Positions 42,677-51,109 of a stretch of DNA of 54,609 nt are shown here, piece after piece. The DNA is from Candidatus Gastranaerophilales bacterium. GTDB lineage: Bacteria; Cyanobacteriota; Vampirovibrionia; Gastranaerophilales; Gastranaerophilaceae. The DNA lies in NCBI GenBank assembly GCA_944322885.1, contig CALUQH010000001.1, positions 1 to 54,609 of the forward strand, written 5' to 3'. Both the position numbers and the translations under genes were made by a program. Under the pieces are notes generated by a model. The model was not told the origin of the DNA and did not search any database. It saw nothing but the letters and a program-made list of their open reading frames with translations. Position 1 is the first letter of the stretch, and every line of letters starts with the position of its first letter.

Positions 42677-43557
42677 AATTCAACCTCTTTTTCATTTTTT
42701 CCGCCAAGGAACCTTACCTCGGGCTTTAATTCAATACCGAATTTTTCTTTCACTCTCCTGTACATTTCATACATAGCATTTAAAACATCAAGAGAAGTGC
42801 CGTCATCATCATTAATAATAAAGTTTGCATGATTTTCCCAGACATGCACACCGCCTGATACAAAACCCTTCATTCCCGCTTCATCCAGAAGCCTGCCTGC
42901 GGAATTTCCCTCAGGATTTCTAAATGTACTTCCGCAATTTGGCAAAGTCAATGACGGCTGTTTATTTTGTCTGAAAGATAAATTTTCATCCATTTTTGCC
43001 TGAATTTCATCAGGAGATTTTTCTTTAAGTTCAAATTCAGCCTCCAGAACGGAATAAGGCTTTCTCTGGCATATTGAAGTTCTGTAGCTGAATTCCATTT
43101 CTTCATTGCGTAAAGTTATAACGCCTTTTTCAGGACAATAAATTTTTGCAGTTTTTAAAACATCCGCAATCATTTGTCCGTGAGCACCGGCATTCATAAA
43201 TACCTCGCCGCCCACAGATCCGGGGAATGCTACCATAAACTCAAGGCCACTTAAATGATTTTCCAAAGCAAGTTTGGATAATTTTGTTCCCCTCACTCCG
43301 GCACCTGCAGTTACTTTTGTACCGTTGAAAGTTATATTATCCATTTTCTTGGTTAATATAAGAGCTCCGTCATAACCGTCAGATGAAACAAGCACATTAG
43401 ATAAATTGCCCGCTACATAAGCATCAGGTTCCTTTTCTACTGCCTGAACAAATTCTTCAACATTTTCAGGGAAATATACTCTTGAAATTTCCCCTCCGAT
43501 TTTAAAAGAAGTAAGTTTTTTTACATCAAAATTTTCTCTATAATCCAATTCCGACAC
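42652..43557 (-). CDS. murB: UDP-N-acetylenolpyruvoylglucosamine reductase
   Basis: The 301-residue FAD enzyme reduces UDP-GlcNAc-enolpyruvate to UDP-MurNAc. FAD-binding blocks are GGEISRVYFPENVEE and AFPGSVGGEVFMNAGAHG; the active-site serine is in CGSTFRNPEGNSAG, and the last catalytic Glu in PEVRFLG. The short length and FSYRTSICQ without a long insertion mark the type II MurB subgroup common in Gram-positives and cyanobacteria. It overlaps murC by 20 bases and ddl by 25. Confidence 0.94.
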   Translation of the reverse strand: MSELDYRENFDVKKLTSFKIGGEISRVYFPENVEEFVQAVEKEPDAYVAGNLSNVLVSSDGYDGALILTKKMDNITFNGTKVTAGAGVRGTKLSKLALENHLSGLEFMVAFPGSVGGEVFMNAGAHGQMIADVLKTAKIYCPEKGVITLRNEEMEFSYRTSICQRKPYSVLEAEFELKEKSPDEIQAKMDENLSFRQNKQPSLTLPNCGSTFRNPEGNSAGRLLDEAGMKGFVSGGVHVWENHANFIINDDDGTSLDVLNAMYEMYRRVKEKFGIELKPEVRFLGGKNEKEVELCKILYQK

Positions 43558-44914
43558 CTTCTTTATTCAAAGCTAAAAGCTCTTTGCCTAAATTTGTAAT
43601 TGTACCCGCGCCGAGCCCTATTACAACATCATCTTTTTTAAGTTCCGGATATAACTTCTTAGCAACATCTTTTATGCTGCCAGAAATATATTCACAATTA
43701 ACATTTTGAGAAAGCTCTTCTACAAAATTTTTGGAATTTACGCCTTCAATTTCATCCTCAGACGCTGCATAGACATCAGTAACAATAACTTTATCAACTT
43801 TATCAAAAGCCGTTAAAAACTCATCCCATAAATTTTTCAATCTTGTATATCTGTGAGGTTGAAAAACAGCAATAATATGTTTACCGTCCATTCCTTCAGC
43901 AGATGAAAGAGTTGCCTTAATCTCGGTTGGATGATGAGCGTAATCATCATATACTGCTATACCGTCAAACTCTCCGACCTTCTGAAATCTTCTTCCCATG
44001 CCGGAAAACGTTGCGAAATGAGGTTTGATATCACTGATATTTACCCCTGCCTGATGCAAACTTGCAAGAACAGATAAAGCATTATAGACATTATGTCTGC
44101 CTCTTAGAATTATTGTAAGGTCAGTCAAAAATTCACCTTTATAATAAACATCAAAAGTTGTACAATCAGGCTTAAAGGCAATATTTACCGCCTTATAAAC
44201 AGCATCATTGTTAAGTGCGAATGTCATAGTTTTATGCCCGTGAAGACTCATCGTTGCTTCGCAGTCTGCATTAACAAGAACTAACGAATTTTCAGACATT
44301 TTTGAAATAAATTTTTCAAATGTGGAAAGAATTGATTTCAATCCGTCTTTATAAAAATCAAGATGATCCGGTTCAAGATTATTTATTACGCAAATATTCG
44401 GGCAATACTTAACAATAGTTCCGTCACTCTCATCAAGTTCCGCAACAAAATATTTACCGTCCTGAGAATGTGCATTAGTTTCAAGAGAAGGGATAATACC
44501 TCCAACCACATAAGAAGGTTTTAATCCCGCCTTTTCAAGAACGTAAGAAGAAAGCCCGCTTGTTGTCGTTTTTCCGTGTGTCCCCGAATATCCTAAGAAA
44601 AATTTACCCCATCTGGAAATTTCCGCAAGTATATCCGATCTGTGATAAACCGTTAAACCAAGTTCCCTTGCTCTTATCATTTCAGGGTTATTCTCTCTTA
44701 TAGCCGTACTTGCAACAACTATTGCATCAGAAGGCACATTTTCCTTTTTCTGGCCTATATAAACTTTTGCGCCTAAATCTCTTAATTTTTGAATATATTT
44801 ACTGTCCGCTATATCAGAGCCGGAAACTTCGCATCCGTTTTCCAACAAATACTTTGCAAGCCCGCTCATCCCTACACCGCCTATTGCGATGAAATAATAT
44901 TTATGTTTTTCCAA
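43538..44914 (-). CDS. murC: UDP-N-acetylmuramate--L-alanine ligase
   Basis: The 458-residue Mur ligase adds L-Ala to UDP-MurNAc. Start region YYFIAIGGVGMSGLAKYLLE is the UDP-binding Rossmann motif; YSGTHGKTTTSGLSSYVLE is the ATP P-loop; ELDESDGTIVKYCPNICVI and NLEPDHLDFYKD, FQPHRYTRLKNLWDEF and YAASE follow in order. The start is TTG at 44914 (reads LEKHKYYF, with fMet), with AGGGA 7 bases upstream; no ATG fits. First gene of murC-murB-ddl-ftsQ-nadE-MBL. Confidence 0.95.
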   Translation of the reverse strand: MEKHKYYFIAIGGVGMSGLAKYLLENGCEVSGSDIADSKYIQKLRDLGAKVYIGQKKENVPSDAIVVASTAIRENNPEMIRARELGLTVYHRSDILAEISRWGKFFLGYSGTHGKTTTSGLSSYVLEKAGLKPSYVVGGIIPSLETNAHSQDGKYFVAELDESDGTIVKYCPNICVINNLEPDHLDFYKDGLKSILSTFEKFISKMSENSLVLVNADCEATMSLHGHKTMTFALNNDAVYKAVNIAFKPDCTTFDVYYKGEFLTDLTIILRGRHNVYNALSVLASLHQAGVNISDIKPHFATFSGMGRRFQKVGEFDGIAVYDDYAHHPTEIKATLSSAEGMDGKHIIAVFQPHRYTRLKNLWDEFLTAFDKVDKVIVTDVYAASEDEIEGVNSKNFVEELSQNVNCEYISGSIKDVAKKLYPELKKDDVVIGLGAGTITNLGKELLALNKEGVGIGL

Positions 44915-45042
44915 ATTTCTATCCCTATACTCTGTTTTTACATATTCTATTATAATACATAAAAGTTTAATAGGGCTGTTTTTTACTATTTGTAAATATT
45001 AATTATATTAAATTTTTAGCCAAAATTTATCCGTATAAAAAC

Positions 45043-45068
45043 GAACCCCCGAAATTCATCGGGAGTTC
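45043..45068 (-). terminator. Terminator of leuS
   Basis: GAAC-TCCCGA and TCGGGGGTTC (minus strand) make a 10-bp stem with one G-U pair, followed by GTTTTT. It lies 28 bases past the leuS stop. Confidence 0.75.
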
Positions 45069-45095
45069 AAGAATTAAAAAATTTATTCAATAAAT

Positions 45096-47585
45096 TTATT
45101 TAACCACAATATTAACTAACTTTTTCGGAACAACAATAGTTTTGACAATAGTTTTTCCTTCTGTCAGTTCTTTTATTTTTTCACTGGACAAAGCAAGAGC
45201 TTTTAGTTCGTCTTCAGACAATGCCTCATCAGCATCAATTTTGTCCTTAACCTTACCGTTAACCTGAATAACTAAAGTAATTGAACTTGCTTTGGCGAGA
45301 TTTTCATCCCATTTCGGCCATTCAACATCATGAATTGAACCTTCACCGCCCAAATCACTCCAGGCTTCTTCTGTCAAATGAACTGCAACAGGCGACATAA
45401 GTTTGATTAAAGAAACAATTGCAAAACTCAAAACTGCTTTATCTTCTTCATCCAATTGAGCTTTTTTGCCTCTCCAATCATATATTGCATTAACAAGTTC
45501 TCTGTATTTGGAAATTACAGTATTAAACTGGAAATCATTTGAAATGTCATTTGTAATTCCCTTAATTGCAATATGAACAAGACGAACCATATCGTCATTC
45601 TCTTTTTTGAGTGAAGAGTGGAGAGTGAAGGGTGAAACGGTAATATATTCAGCATTTGAAGAGATTAATCTCCAAACCCTGTTCAGGAATTTGTAACAGC
45701 CTTCAACGCCTGCATCTGACCAGTCAAAATCACGTGCCGGCGGTGAATCAGAAAGTATAAACAATCTTGCTGTATCAGCGCCGTAATTTTCGAATATTTC
45801 GTCAGGGTCAACTGTATTACCTTTTGATTTTGACATTTTTGAACCATCTTTCAAGACCATACCCTGAGTTAGAAGATTTTTAAACGGTTCATCAAAGTCA
45901 AGAAGTCCCAAATCTCTTAAAGCTTTTGTAAAAAATCTTGAGTAAAGAAGGTGTAAAATTGCGTGCTCAATACCGCCGACATACTGGTCAACCGGAAGCC
46001 ATTTATTTACCTTGTCTTTTGCAAACGGCATTTTATCATTTTTTGCATCGGAATAACGAAGGTAATACCAGCTTGAGCATACAAATGTATCCATAGTATC
46101 GGTTTCACGTCTTGCAGGGCCGCCGCAGCAAGGACATGTTGTATTTATAAATGTCTTTGATGTGGTTATCGGAGATTTTCCGACAACGCTGAAATCAACA
46201 TCTTTCGGAAGTAATACCGGTAACTGATCTTCAGGTACAGGCTGAATTCCGCATTTATCGCAATATACAACAGGAATAGGAGCACCCCAGTATCTTTGTC
46301 TTGATACAAGCCAATCTCTTAATCTGTATTGAGTTTTAAATTCTCCAAATCCGCCATCAACAGCCTTCTGAGTAATAGCTTTTTTTGCTTCTTCGTTATT
46401 CATTCCGTCAAATTCGTTGGAATTAACAAGAATACCGGGTTCTGTATAGGCTTCTGTAAGTTCCCTCGCCCCTTGTGGGAGAGGGGTAGGGTGAGGGGTA
46501 ATAACTTCTTTTACAGGCAGGTTATATTTCTTAGCGAAATCAAAGTCTCTTGTATCATGGGCCGGAACCGCCATAACAGCACCCGTTCCGTATTCCACAA
46601 GTGCATAATCTGCAGTCCACAGCGGGAATTTTTCACCTGTAAACGGATTTATGCAATGTGTTCCTAGAGGAACCCCTGTTTTAACTCTGTCAGTAGATAG
46701 TCTTTCAATCTCCGTCATTTTACGCGCGTTAGCACGGTACGCTTCAACAGCTTCTTTATTTTCCGGAGTTGTTAATTTTTCAATATCTTTGTATTCGGGA
46801 GCAACAACAAGATAAGTTATACCGTGAACAGTATCAGGTCTTGTTGTATAAACAGGAACTTCCAAATCATTTTCAACGACTTTAAATTTTAAAATTGCAC
46901 CTTGAGATTTACCAATCCAGTTTGCCTGCATTGTTTTAACGTTATCACCCCATCCCGGCAATTTGTCTAAATCTTCAAGAAGAACTTCCGCATAGTCTGT
47001 AATCTTTAAGAACCACTGGGAAAGATATTTTTTCTCAACAACATGGTCGCATCTCCAGCATTTGCCGTCTATAACCTGTTCGTTTGCAAGAACGGTTCCA
47101 CATTCTTCACACCAGTTTACAGCAGCTTCTTTTTTATAAGCAAGACCTTTTTTATACAATTGGAGGAAAAGCCACTGCGTCCATTTATAATAATCAGGTT
47201 TGCAGGTTGTAACTTCTCTGTCCCAATCATAAGAAAGTCCAAGCATTTTTAATTGTTTTGTCATATATGCAATATTTTCATCAGTCCAGGTTTCGGGATT
47301 TGCTCCATGTTTCATTGCGGCATTTTCAGCGGGGAGACCGAAGCTGTCCCAGCCCATCGGATGAAGGACATTATAACCGTTCATCTTTTTAAAACGGGCA
47401 ATAACATCTGTTATTGTATAATTCCTGACATGACCCATGTGAAGTTTACCGGACGGGTAAGGAAACATTGATAACGCGTAATATTTAGGTTTGTCACTGT
47501 TATCAGGGGTTTTAAAAACATCTTTTTCTTCCCATATTTTTTGCCATTTTTTTTCTATTTCCTGTGGAAAATAAGCATCTTTCAT
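45096..47585 (-). CDS. leuS: Leucyl-tRNA synthetase with two repeat-derived insertions
   Basis: The 829-residue class I synthetase charges tRNA-Leu. HIGH-type motif GKLHMGHVRNYTI and KMSKS motif DGSKMSKSKGNTVDP bracket the catalytic core; a zinc-knuckle CEECGTVLANEQVIDGKCWRC and CDKCGIQP...CPCC, the CP1 editing domain (VAPEYKDIEKL to YGTGAVMAVPAHDTRDFD) and the C-terminal anticodon domain are present. Two segments look foreign: residues about 362-375 (ITPHPTPLPQGARE), encoded by a G+C-rich palindromic repeat, and about 650-659 (SPFTLHSSLK), encoded by a heptanucleotide tandem repeat. Both sit in loops and keep the frame. AGGAGAG precedes the ATG. Confidence 0.95.
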   Translation of the reverse strand: MKDAYFPQEIEKKWQKIWEEKDVFKTPDNSDKPKYYALSMFPYPSGKLHMGHVRNYTITDVIARFKKMNGYNVLHPMGWDSFGLPAENAAMKHGANPETWTDENIAYMTKQLKMLGLSYDWDREVTTCKPDYYKWTQWLFLQLYKKGLAYKKEAAVNWCEECGTVLANEQVIDGKCWRCDHVVEKKYLSQWFLKITDYAEVLLEDLDKLPGWGDNVKTMQANWIGKSQGAILKFKVVENDLEVPVYTTRPDTVHGITYLVVAPEYKDIEKLTTPENKEAVEAYRANARKMTEIERLSTDRVKTGVPLGTHCINPFTGEKFPLWTADYALVEYGTGAVMAVPAHDTRDFDFAKKYNLPVKEVITPHPTPLPQGARELTEAYTEPGILVNSNEFDGMNNEEAKKAITQKAVDGGFGEFKTQYRLRDWLVSRQRYWGAPIPVVYCDKCGIQPVPEDQLPVLLPKDVDFSVVGKSPITTSKTFINTTCPCCGGPARRETDTMDTFVCSSWYYLRYSDAKNDKMPFAKDKVNKWLPVDQYVGGIEHAILHLLYSRFFTKALRDLGLLDFDEPFKNLLTQGMVLKDGSKMSKSKGNTVDPDEIFENYGADTARLFILSDSPPARDFDWSDAGVEGCYKFLNRVWRLISSNAEYITVSPFTLHSSLKKENDDMVRLVHIAIKGITNDISNDFQFNTVISKYRELVNAIYDWRGKKAQLDEEDKAVLSFAIVSLIKLMSPVAVHLTEEAWSDLGGEGSIHDVEWPKWDENLAKASSITLVIQVNGKVKDKIDADEALSEDELKALALSSEKIKELTEGKTIVKTIVVPKKLVNIVVK
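45609..45636. repeat. Four 7-base tandem repeats inside leuS
   Basis: GAGTGAA, GAGTGGA, GAGTGAA and GGGTGAA follow one another without gaps (28 bases). They encode residues about 650-659 in the loop before the anticodon-binding domain. The TTCACTC-type heptamer is familiar as an intergenic repeat in many genomes. Confidence 0.75.
46462..46500. repeat. G+C-rich palindromic repeat element inside leuS
   Basis: A 39-base block of about two-thirds G+C in an A+T-rich gene, read on the minus strand as the widespread CCCCTCACCCTA/ACCCCTCTCCC type of repeat with CCCTC/GAGGG complementarity. It adds 13 codons (TPHPTPLPQGARE) without breaking the frame, like Rickettsia palindromic elements in coding genes. 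Confidence 0.7.
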
Positions 47586-47614
47586 TCTTTTATCTCTCCT
47601 AATCTACTTTAAAA

Positions 47615-47623
47615 ATATTAGCA
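47615..47623 (-). promoter_or_regulatory. Extended -10 promoter of leuS
   Basis: TGCTAATAT on the minus strand fits TG-n-TATAAT; it lies 30 bases from the leuS ATG with AGGAGAG between. It overlaps the proposed -35 box of the divergent gene. Confidence 0.4.
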
Positions 47624-47641
47624 CAAAAAAAAGTTTTTATG

Positions 47642-47647
47642 TATAAT
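47642..47647 (+). promoter_or_regulatory. -10 box of the NTF2-like gene
   Basis: Perfect TATAAT ending 7 bases before the ATG at 47654, with TTAGCA at 47618-47623 as a possible -35 box (18-base spacing). No ribosome site lies between. Predicted leaderless transcript. Confidence 0.5.
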
Positions 47648-47653
47648 AAGATT

Positions 47654-48586
47654 ATGAAAAAGTTATCCGTTTTATTATTCACAGCTTTATTATTAATTGG
47701 TAATATACAGATGCCGTGTGAAGCAGTTTTTTTTGCTGCGCAAAAAGCCAGAATAGAACAAAATAGAGTTAATAAGTCTACTTTAAATGCAATAAAAGGT
47801 GTTATTAATCAACAAAGCGTTTATACAAATAAGTATGATCTGGAAGGTCTAAAATCTCTTTATTCGCCCAATTTTGTAAATTCTGACGGATTTACAAGAG
47901 ATATTTATTTCAAACTCATTGAAGAAACATGGAAAATTTATCCTGATATAGTTTATTACACTGATATTAAAAATATTGAATTCAGTGAAAACTATGCTGC
48001 CGTTCTTGTTGAGGAGTCTGCCGTTGCAACATCACAGGAAAATATGGGAGAATTTACAGCAATAGGTGAGCTGTATTCTACATCAAAGTGTATATATTAT
48101 TTGGAAAAACAGGGACAAAAATGGTTAATAAGCTCTGAAAAAATCTTAGAGGAAACATCCTCTTTAAAATACGGTGATGCAAGATATGTAAATATGGAGC
48201 TTACCGCTCCTAATCAGACAGGTGCAGGAAAAACATATACCGCAACTTTAAAAGTAGATACCCCGAAAGATTCTGTAATTGTTGCGTCTATCAATAAAGA
48301 AAATATTGTTTACCCGCAAACTCAAACGAGTGAGGCTTTCAGAAAACTGCCGGATGATAATATTTTAGAGCGTTATTTTACTTCAAATACACAAAATGTA
48401 AATGAATATACCGTTGCCTCTGTAGGGATTACAAGAGCTGAGAATTACTCACCTGACAAAATTCGTGTTTATATGGGCGGGTTAGCATTTTTAATGACAA
48501 GAGTAAATGTAATTCCTCAAAATAATTATGTAAAATTTGATAATGAGCAGCCGGTTAAGGATAATGAAAATGGAAAAGGTAAGTAA
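47654..48586 (+). CDS. Exported NTF2/SnoaL-like protein of unknown function
   Basis: The 310-residue protein starts with a signal peptide (MKKLSVLLFTALLLIGNIQMPCEA). Residues about 55-170 look like an NTF2/SnoaL-type cone: YDLEGLKSLYSPNFVNSDGF, then KNIEFSENYAAVLVEE and a closing YYLEKQGQKWLISSEKIL strand-rich part. The C-terminal 130 residues are unassigned beta-rich sequence. The signal-peptide Cys does not form a proper lipobox. The ATG at 47654 is preferred to one 15 bases upstream because the signal peptide starts there. It overlaps lspA by 17 bases. Confidence 0.6.
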   Translation: MKKLSVLLFTALLLIGNIQMPCEAVFFAAQKARIEQNRVNKSTLNAIKGVINQQSVYTNKYDLEGLKSLYSPNFVNSDGFTRDIYFKLIEETWKIYPDIVYYTDIKNIEFSENYAAVLVEESAVATSQENMGEFTAIGELYSTSKCIYYLEKQGQKWLISSEKILEETSSLKYGDARYVNMELTAPNQTGAGKTYTATLKVDTPKDSVIVASINKENIVYPQTQTSEAFRKLPDDNILERYFTSNTQNVNEYTVASVGITRAENYSPDKIRVYMGGLAFLMTRVNVIPQNNYVKFDNEQPVKDNENGKGK

Positions 48587-49031
48587 ATTTATATATTTTG
48601 CAGTATGTTATGTATTTTTTATTTTTACGGATCTTTACCTGTCCAATATGATGGTTGAACAGCTTGCCGGCGGATATAAGATGTCAAATCCTGTATTTTC
48701 GCTTAATTATATAAAAAATACAGGTGCTGCATTTAGTATTCTACAGGATTCAAGAGAACTTTTGATAATTTTATCAATGATAGCACTTGTTTTACTGGCG
48801 ATTCACGTCATTAAAAATATTAAAACAATTTCTTTAAAAGCAATATTTTTTATTTCTCTTTTATCCGCAGGAATTGCCGGAAATCTGCACGAAAGAATTG
48901 TATACGGATATGTAAGAGATTTTTTTCAGCTTAATTTTATAAATTTTCCAGTCTTTAATATCTCTGATATATTCATAAATATCGGTGTTATTGCACTGAT
49001 AATTTTGATACTTATAAAAAAGACAAAATAA
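48570..49031 (+). CDS. lspA: Lipoprotein signal peptidase (signal peptidase II)
   Basis: The 153-residue inner membrane aspartyl protease cuts prolipoproteins before the lipid-modified Cys. Four hydrophobic segments are present, with the family blocks NYIKNTGAAFSIL, AGIAGNLHERIVYGYVRDFFQ (catalytic Asp in VRDF) and FNISDIFINIG (second catalytic Asp). The usual N-x-x-D-R reads NLHER, a milder variant. Start 48570 is chosen because AAGG lies 9 bases upstream; ATG 48564 is too close to it. It overlaps the preceding gene by 17 bases. Confidence 0.93.
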   Translation: MEKVSKFIYFAVCYVFFIFTDLYLSNMMVEQLAGGYKMSNPVFSLNYIKNTGAAFSILQDSRELLIILSMIALVLLAIHVIKNIKTISLKAIFFISLLSAGIAGNLHERIVYGYVRDFFQLNFINFPVFNISDIFINIGVIALIILILIKKTK

Positions 49032-49079
49032 TGGGAGTTCCTGAAACACAAAGGTCAATTTACAGTTGTTGGACAAATT

Positions 49080-49982
49080 ATGATATTTTATGTTGACGAA
49101 AATGATGAAAATAAAAGGCTTGACAGCTTCTTATCGGAAATAATACCTGATTTATCCCGTTCAAAAATTCAAAATTATATAAAATCAGGAGCGGTAAAAG
49201 TTAACAGACAGGGGAAAAAGCCTTCTTATTCCTTAAAGGAAAGAGATAAAATAGAATTTGAAGCGCCTGAAAAAGAAGATTTATCAATAAAACCGCAAAG
49301 TATTCCGCTTGATATAGTATATGAAGATGAAAATATGCTTGTAGTAAACAAACCTTCGGGAATGCTCACGCACCCTACAGCTTTAGAAAGAGAAAACACA
49401 CTTGTTAACGCTCTTTTATACAAATACGGAAATAATTTATCAGATATTAACGGAGAATTCAGGCGCGGAATTTTGCATAGATTGGACAGAAATACTTCGG
49501 GACTTTTAATGATAGCAAAAAACAACAAGGCTCACGAATTTCTTGCAAATCAAATTAAAAATCACACATTAACAAAAAAGTACCGAGCAGTTGTTAAAGG
49601 GAATTACGAGGCAGATAATGATATTATTGGCCTTCCAATCGGGAGAAACCCTAACCAGCCGCATAAAATGACGGTTAGAGATGACGGAAAAGAAAGTAAA
49701 ACAATCGTAAAAGTTCTTGAACGATTTAAAGATGCAACGTATGTTGAACTTACGCTCATCACAGGCCGAACACACCAGATACGTGTACATCTTGCGTATA
49801 AAAAACATCCGGTATTTAATGACACTCTATACGGGGCAGGACAGAGCAAAGTAAAAACACAGGAGCAGGTTTTGCAATCATATTATCTGAGGTTTACAAA
49901 ACCGTTTGGAGATGAAATAATAGAGTTAGAAATTGAACCTGATGAAAAACTTAAAAAGGTTTTAAAATATTTGAGGAGCTAA
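49080..49982 (+). CDS. RluA/RluD-family 23S rRNA pseudouridine synthase
   Basis: The 300-residue enzyme converts specific uridines of RNA to pseudouridine. An S4 RNA-binding domain (about 12-60, LDSFLSEIIPDLSRSKIQNYIKSG) leads into the catalytic domain with the Asp in RGILHRLDRNTSGLLMIAKN and the block ELTLITGRTHQIRVHLAYKKHPV. The architecture is that of RluD (large subunit positions 1911, 1915, 1917), but RluA-like paralogues cannot be told apart by eye. It follows lspA by 48 bases, in the common lspA-rluD order. Confidence 0.93.
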   Translation: MIFYVDENDENKRLDSFLSEIIPDLSRSKIQNYIKSGAVKVNRQGKKPSYSLKERDKIEFEAPEKEDLSIKPQSIPLDIVYEDENMLVVNKPSGMLTHPTALERENTLVNALLYKYGNNLSDINGEFRRGILHRLDRNTSGLLMIAKNNKAHEFLANQIKNHTLTKKYRAVVKGNYEADNDIIGLPIGRNPNQPHKMTVRDDGKESKTIVKVLERFKDATYVELTLITGRTHQIRVHLAYKKHPVFNDTLYGAGQSKVKTQEQVLQSYYLRFTKPFGDEIIELEIEPDEKLKKVLKYLRS

Positions 49983-49985
49983 AGA

Positions 49986-50360
49986 ATGAAAATAATATCA
50001 ATAATTTCAATACTAATTTTATGCGGACTTTTATTAATGAACTATCAGGATACCGCGGGAATAACTCTTTTGAGCAGCAAAATTGCGCAGATACTTCATA
50101 TTACACCAAAATCAATTACGTTAAACATGTCAGTTTATACACTTGTTGTATTTTTGCTCGGACAAATTTCCGCAATATGCTTTTTCGCTCCGCTTTATAC
50201 ATCATTGAAAGAAAAATATAAAGCTTACAAACGGGAACTTGAAAAAGGCTCTATATCAAATACATCTGCCGAAGCAAAAATTCAGGTGCTTGAAAACAAG
50301 ATTACAGTTCTTGAAAAAGCACTTGACGATGCACTTAGACAACAAAAAAAGGACAATTAA
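49986..50360 (+). CDS. Small two-helix membrane protein with coiled coil (LapA/DUF1049-like)
   Basis: The 124-residue product has two membrane helices (about 3-19 and 50-73) and a C-terminal coiled coil (about 75-120, KIQVLENKITVLEKALDDAL). This layout resembles LapA-domain (DUF1049) proteins such as YciS, which act in envelope homeostasis with LapB in Gram-negatives, but the helical spacing is only a rough fit. It starts 4 bases after rluD ends, behind GAGGAG. The stop codon lies inside a terminator hairpin. Confidence 0.55.
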   Translation: MKIISIISILILCGLLLMNYQDTAGITLLSSKIAQILHITPKSITLNMSVYTLVVFLLGQISAICFFAPLYTSLKEKYKAYKRELEKGSISNTSAEAKIQVLENKITVLEKALDDALRQQKKDN

Positions 50361-50374
50361 AATTGTCCTTTTTT
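50345..50374. terminator. Bidirectional terminator, 14-bp stem
   Basis: AAAAAAGGACAATT at 50345-50358 pairs with 50361-50374. The two-base centre is TAA's AA, so the preceding gene's stop lies in the hairpin. A and T tracts serve both the plus-strand gene and the convergent minus-strand YtxH gene. Confidence 0.85.
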
Positions 50375-50393
50375 ATAACTTCAATAATTAAAT

Positions 50394-50666
50394 TTAAGCT
50401 TCCTGTTTTGCTTCTTTCTGCTGATTAATAAGGTTTTGAAGTTTTTCTTTAATTTCGTCGCCTTTTTTCTGCATATCAGAAACAACATCGTCTGCTTTTG
50501 ATTGAATTTGTTTTACGGTTTCATCGGCTCTTCTCATAGCATCTTTTGCGCTATCGGCTATCATTGCACGTGTTTCTTCACCTGATTTAGGAGCAAGAAG
50601 AATACCTGCTATTGCACCGATTGCTCCACCGACTATAAAACCTGCTAAAAATTTAGTTGCTGACAT
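50394..50666 (-). CDS. YtxH-domain protein (copy 1)
   Basis: The 90-residue protein has an N-terminal Gly/Ala-rich membrane helix (FLAGFIVGGAIGAIAGILLAP) followed by KSGEETR and a long amphipathic helix of about 60 residues, the YtxH (DUF4379-adjacent) layout of small general-stress proteins. The APKSGEE[TS]R block is shared with the protein at 51110-51427. AGGAGTC precedes the ATG. Function unknown. Confidence 0.8.
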   Translation of the reverse strand: MSATKFLAGFIVGGAIGAIAGILLAPKSGEETRAMIADSAKDAMRRADETVKQIQSKADDVVSDMQKKGDEIKEKLQNLINQQKEAKQEA

Positions 50667-50735
50667 AATGACTCCTTTACTGTTTTTCGTTATTATTTTA
50701 ACTTTTACAAATTAATTATTAATCACCATAAACGG

Positions 50736-51092
50736 CTATTTTTTAAATAATTTATAAGCTGTCACAAAACCGTTAAACAACCCGCCGATAAGACTTCCTG
50801 ACACTGCTTTTGTTTTATCAATAATTTTACCTACGGCTGTTTTAAAATCTCCGACCCCTTTATCTGTATTTTTTACTATCTCGTTTATTGAGCTTAAAGT
50901 TTTATTTAATTCCTGCAATGTCGGTTTTAATTCCGTATTAACAATTATTGATGTTTCATTTAGATTTTTTGCCAGTTTTGACAAGTCTATCAAGAGTTTT
51001 ACAAGAAATCCCGCAACCACAATCAAAATTATTCCAGTTGCCCAGGTCAAAAAAGTTAACCCTTGATTTAACGCAATTTGTGACATCTCCAT
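50736..51092 (-). CDS. DUF948-like small membrane protein
   Basis: The 118-residue protein has one membrane helix (about 13-32, FLTWATGIILIVVAGFLVKL) and a coiled-coil-like stretch (LNETSIIVNTELKPTLQELNKTLSSINEIV) typical of DUF948 proteins, which often accompany YtxH genes. AAGGAAA precedes the ATG. It sits between two YtxH genes in one minus-strand run; envelope stress or cell-wall role is inference. Confidence 0.7.
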   Translation of the reverse strand: MEMSQIALNQGLTFLTWATGIILIVVAGFLVKLLIDLSKLAKNLNETSIIVNTELKPTLQELNKTLSSINEIVKNTDKGVGDFKTAVGKIIDKTKAVSGSLIGGLFNGFVTAYKLFKK

Positions 51093-51109
51093 TTATAAAT
51101 TTCCTTTAC

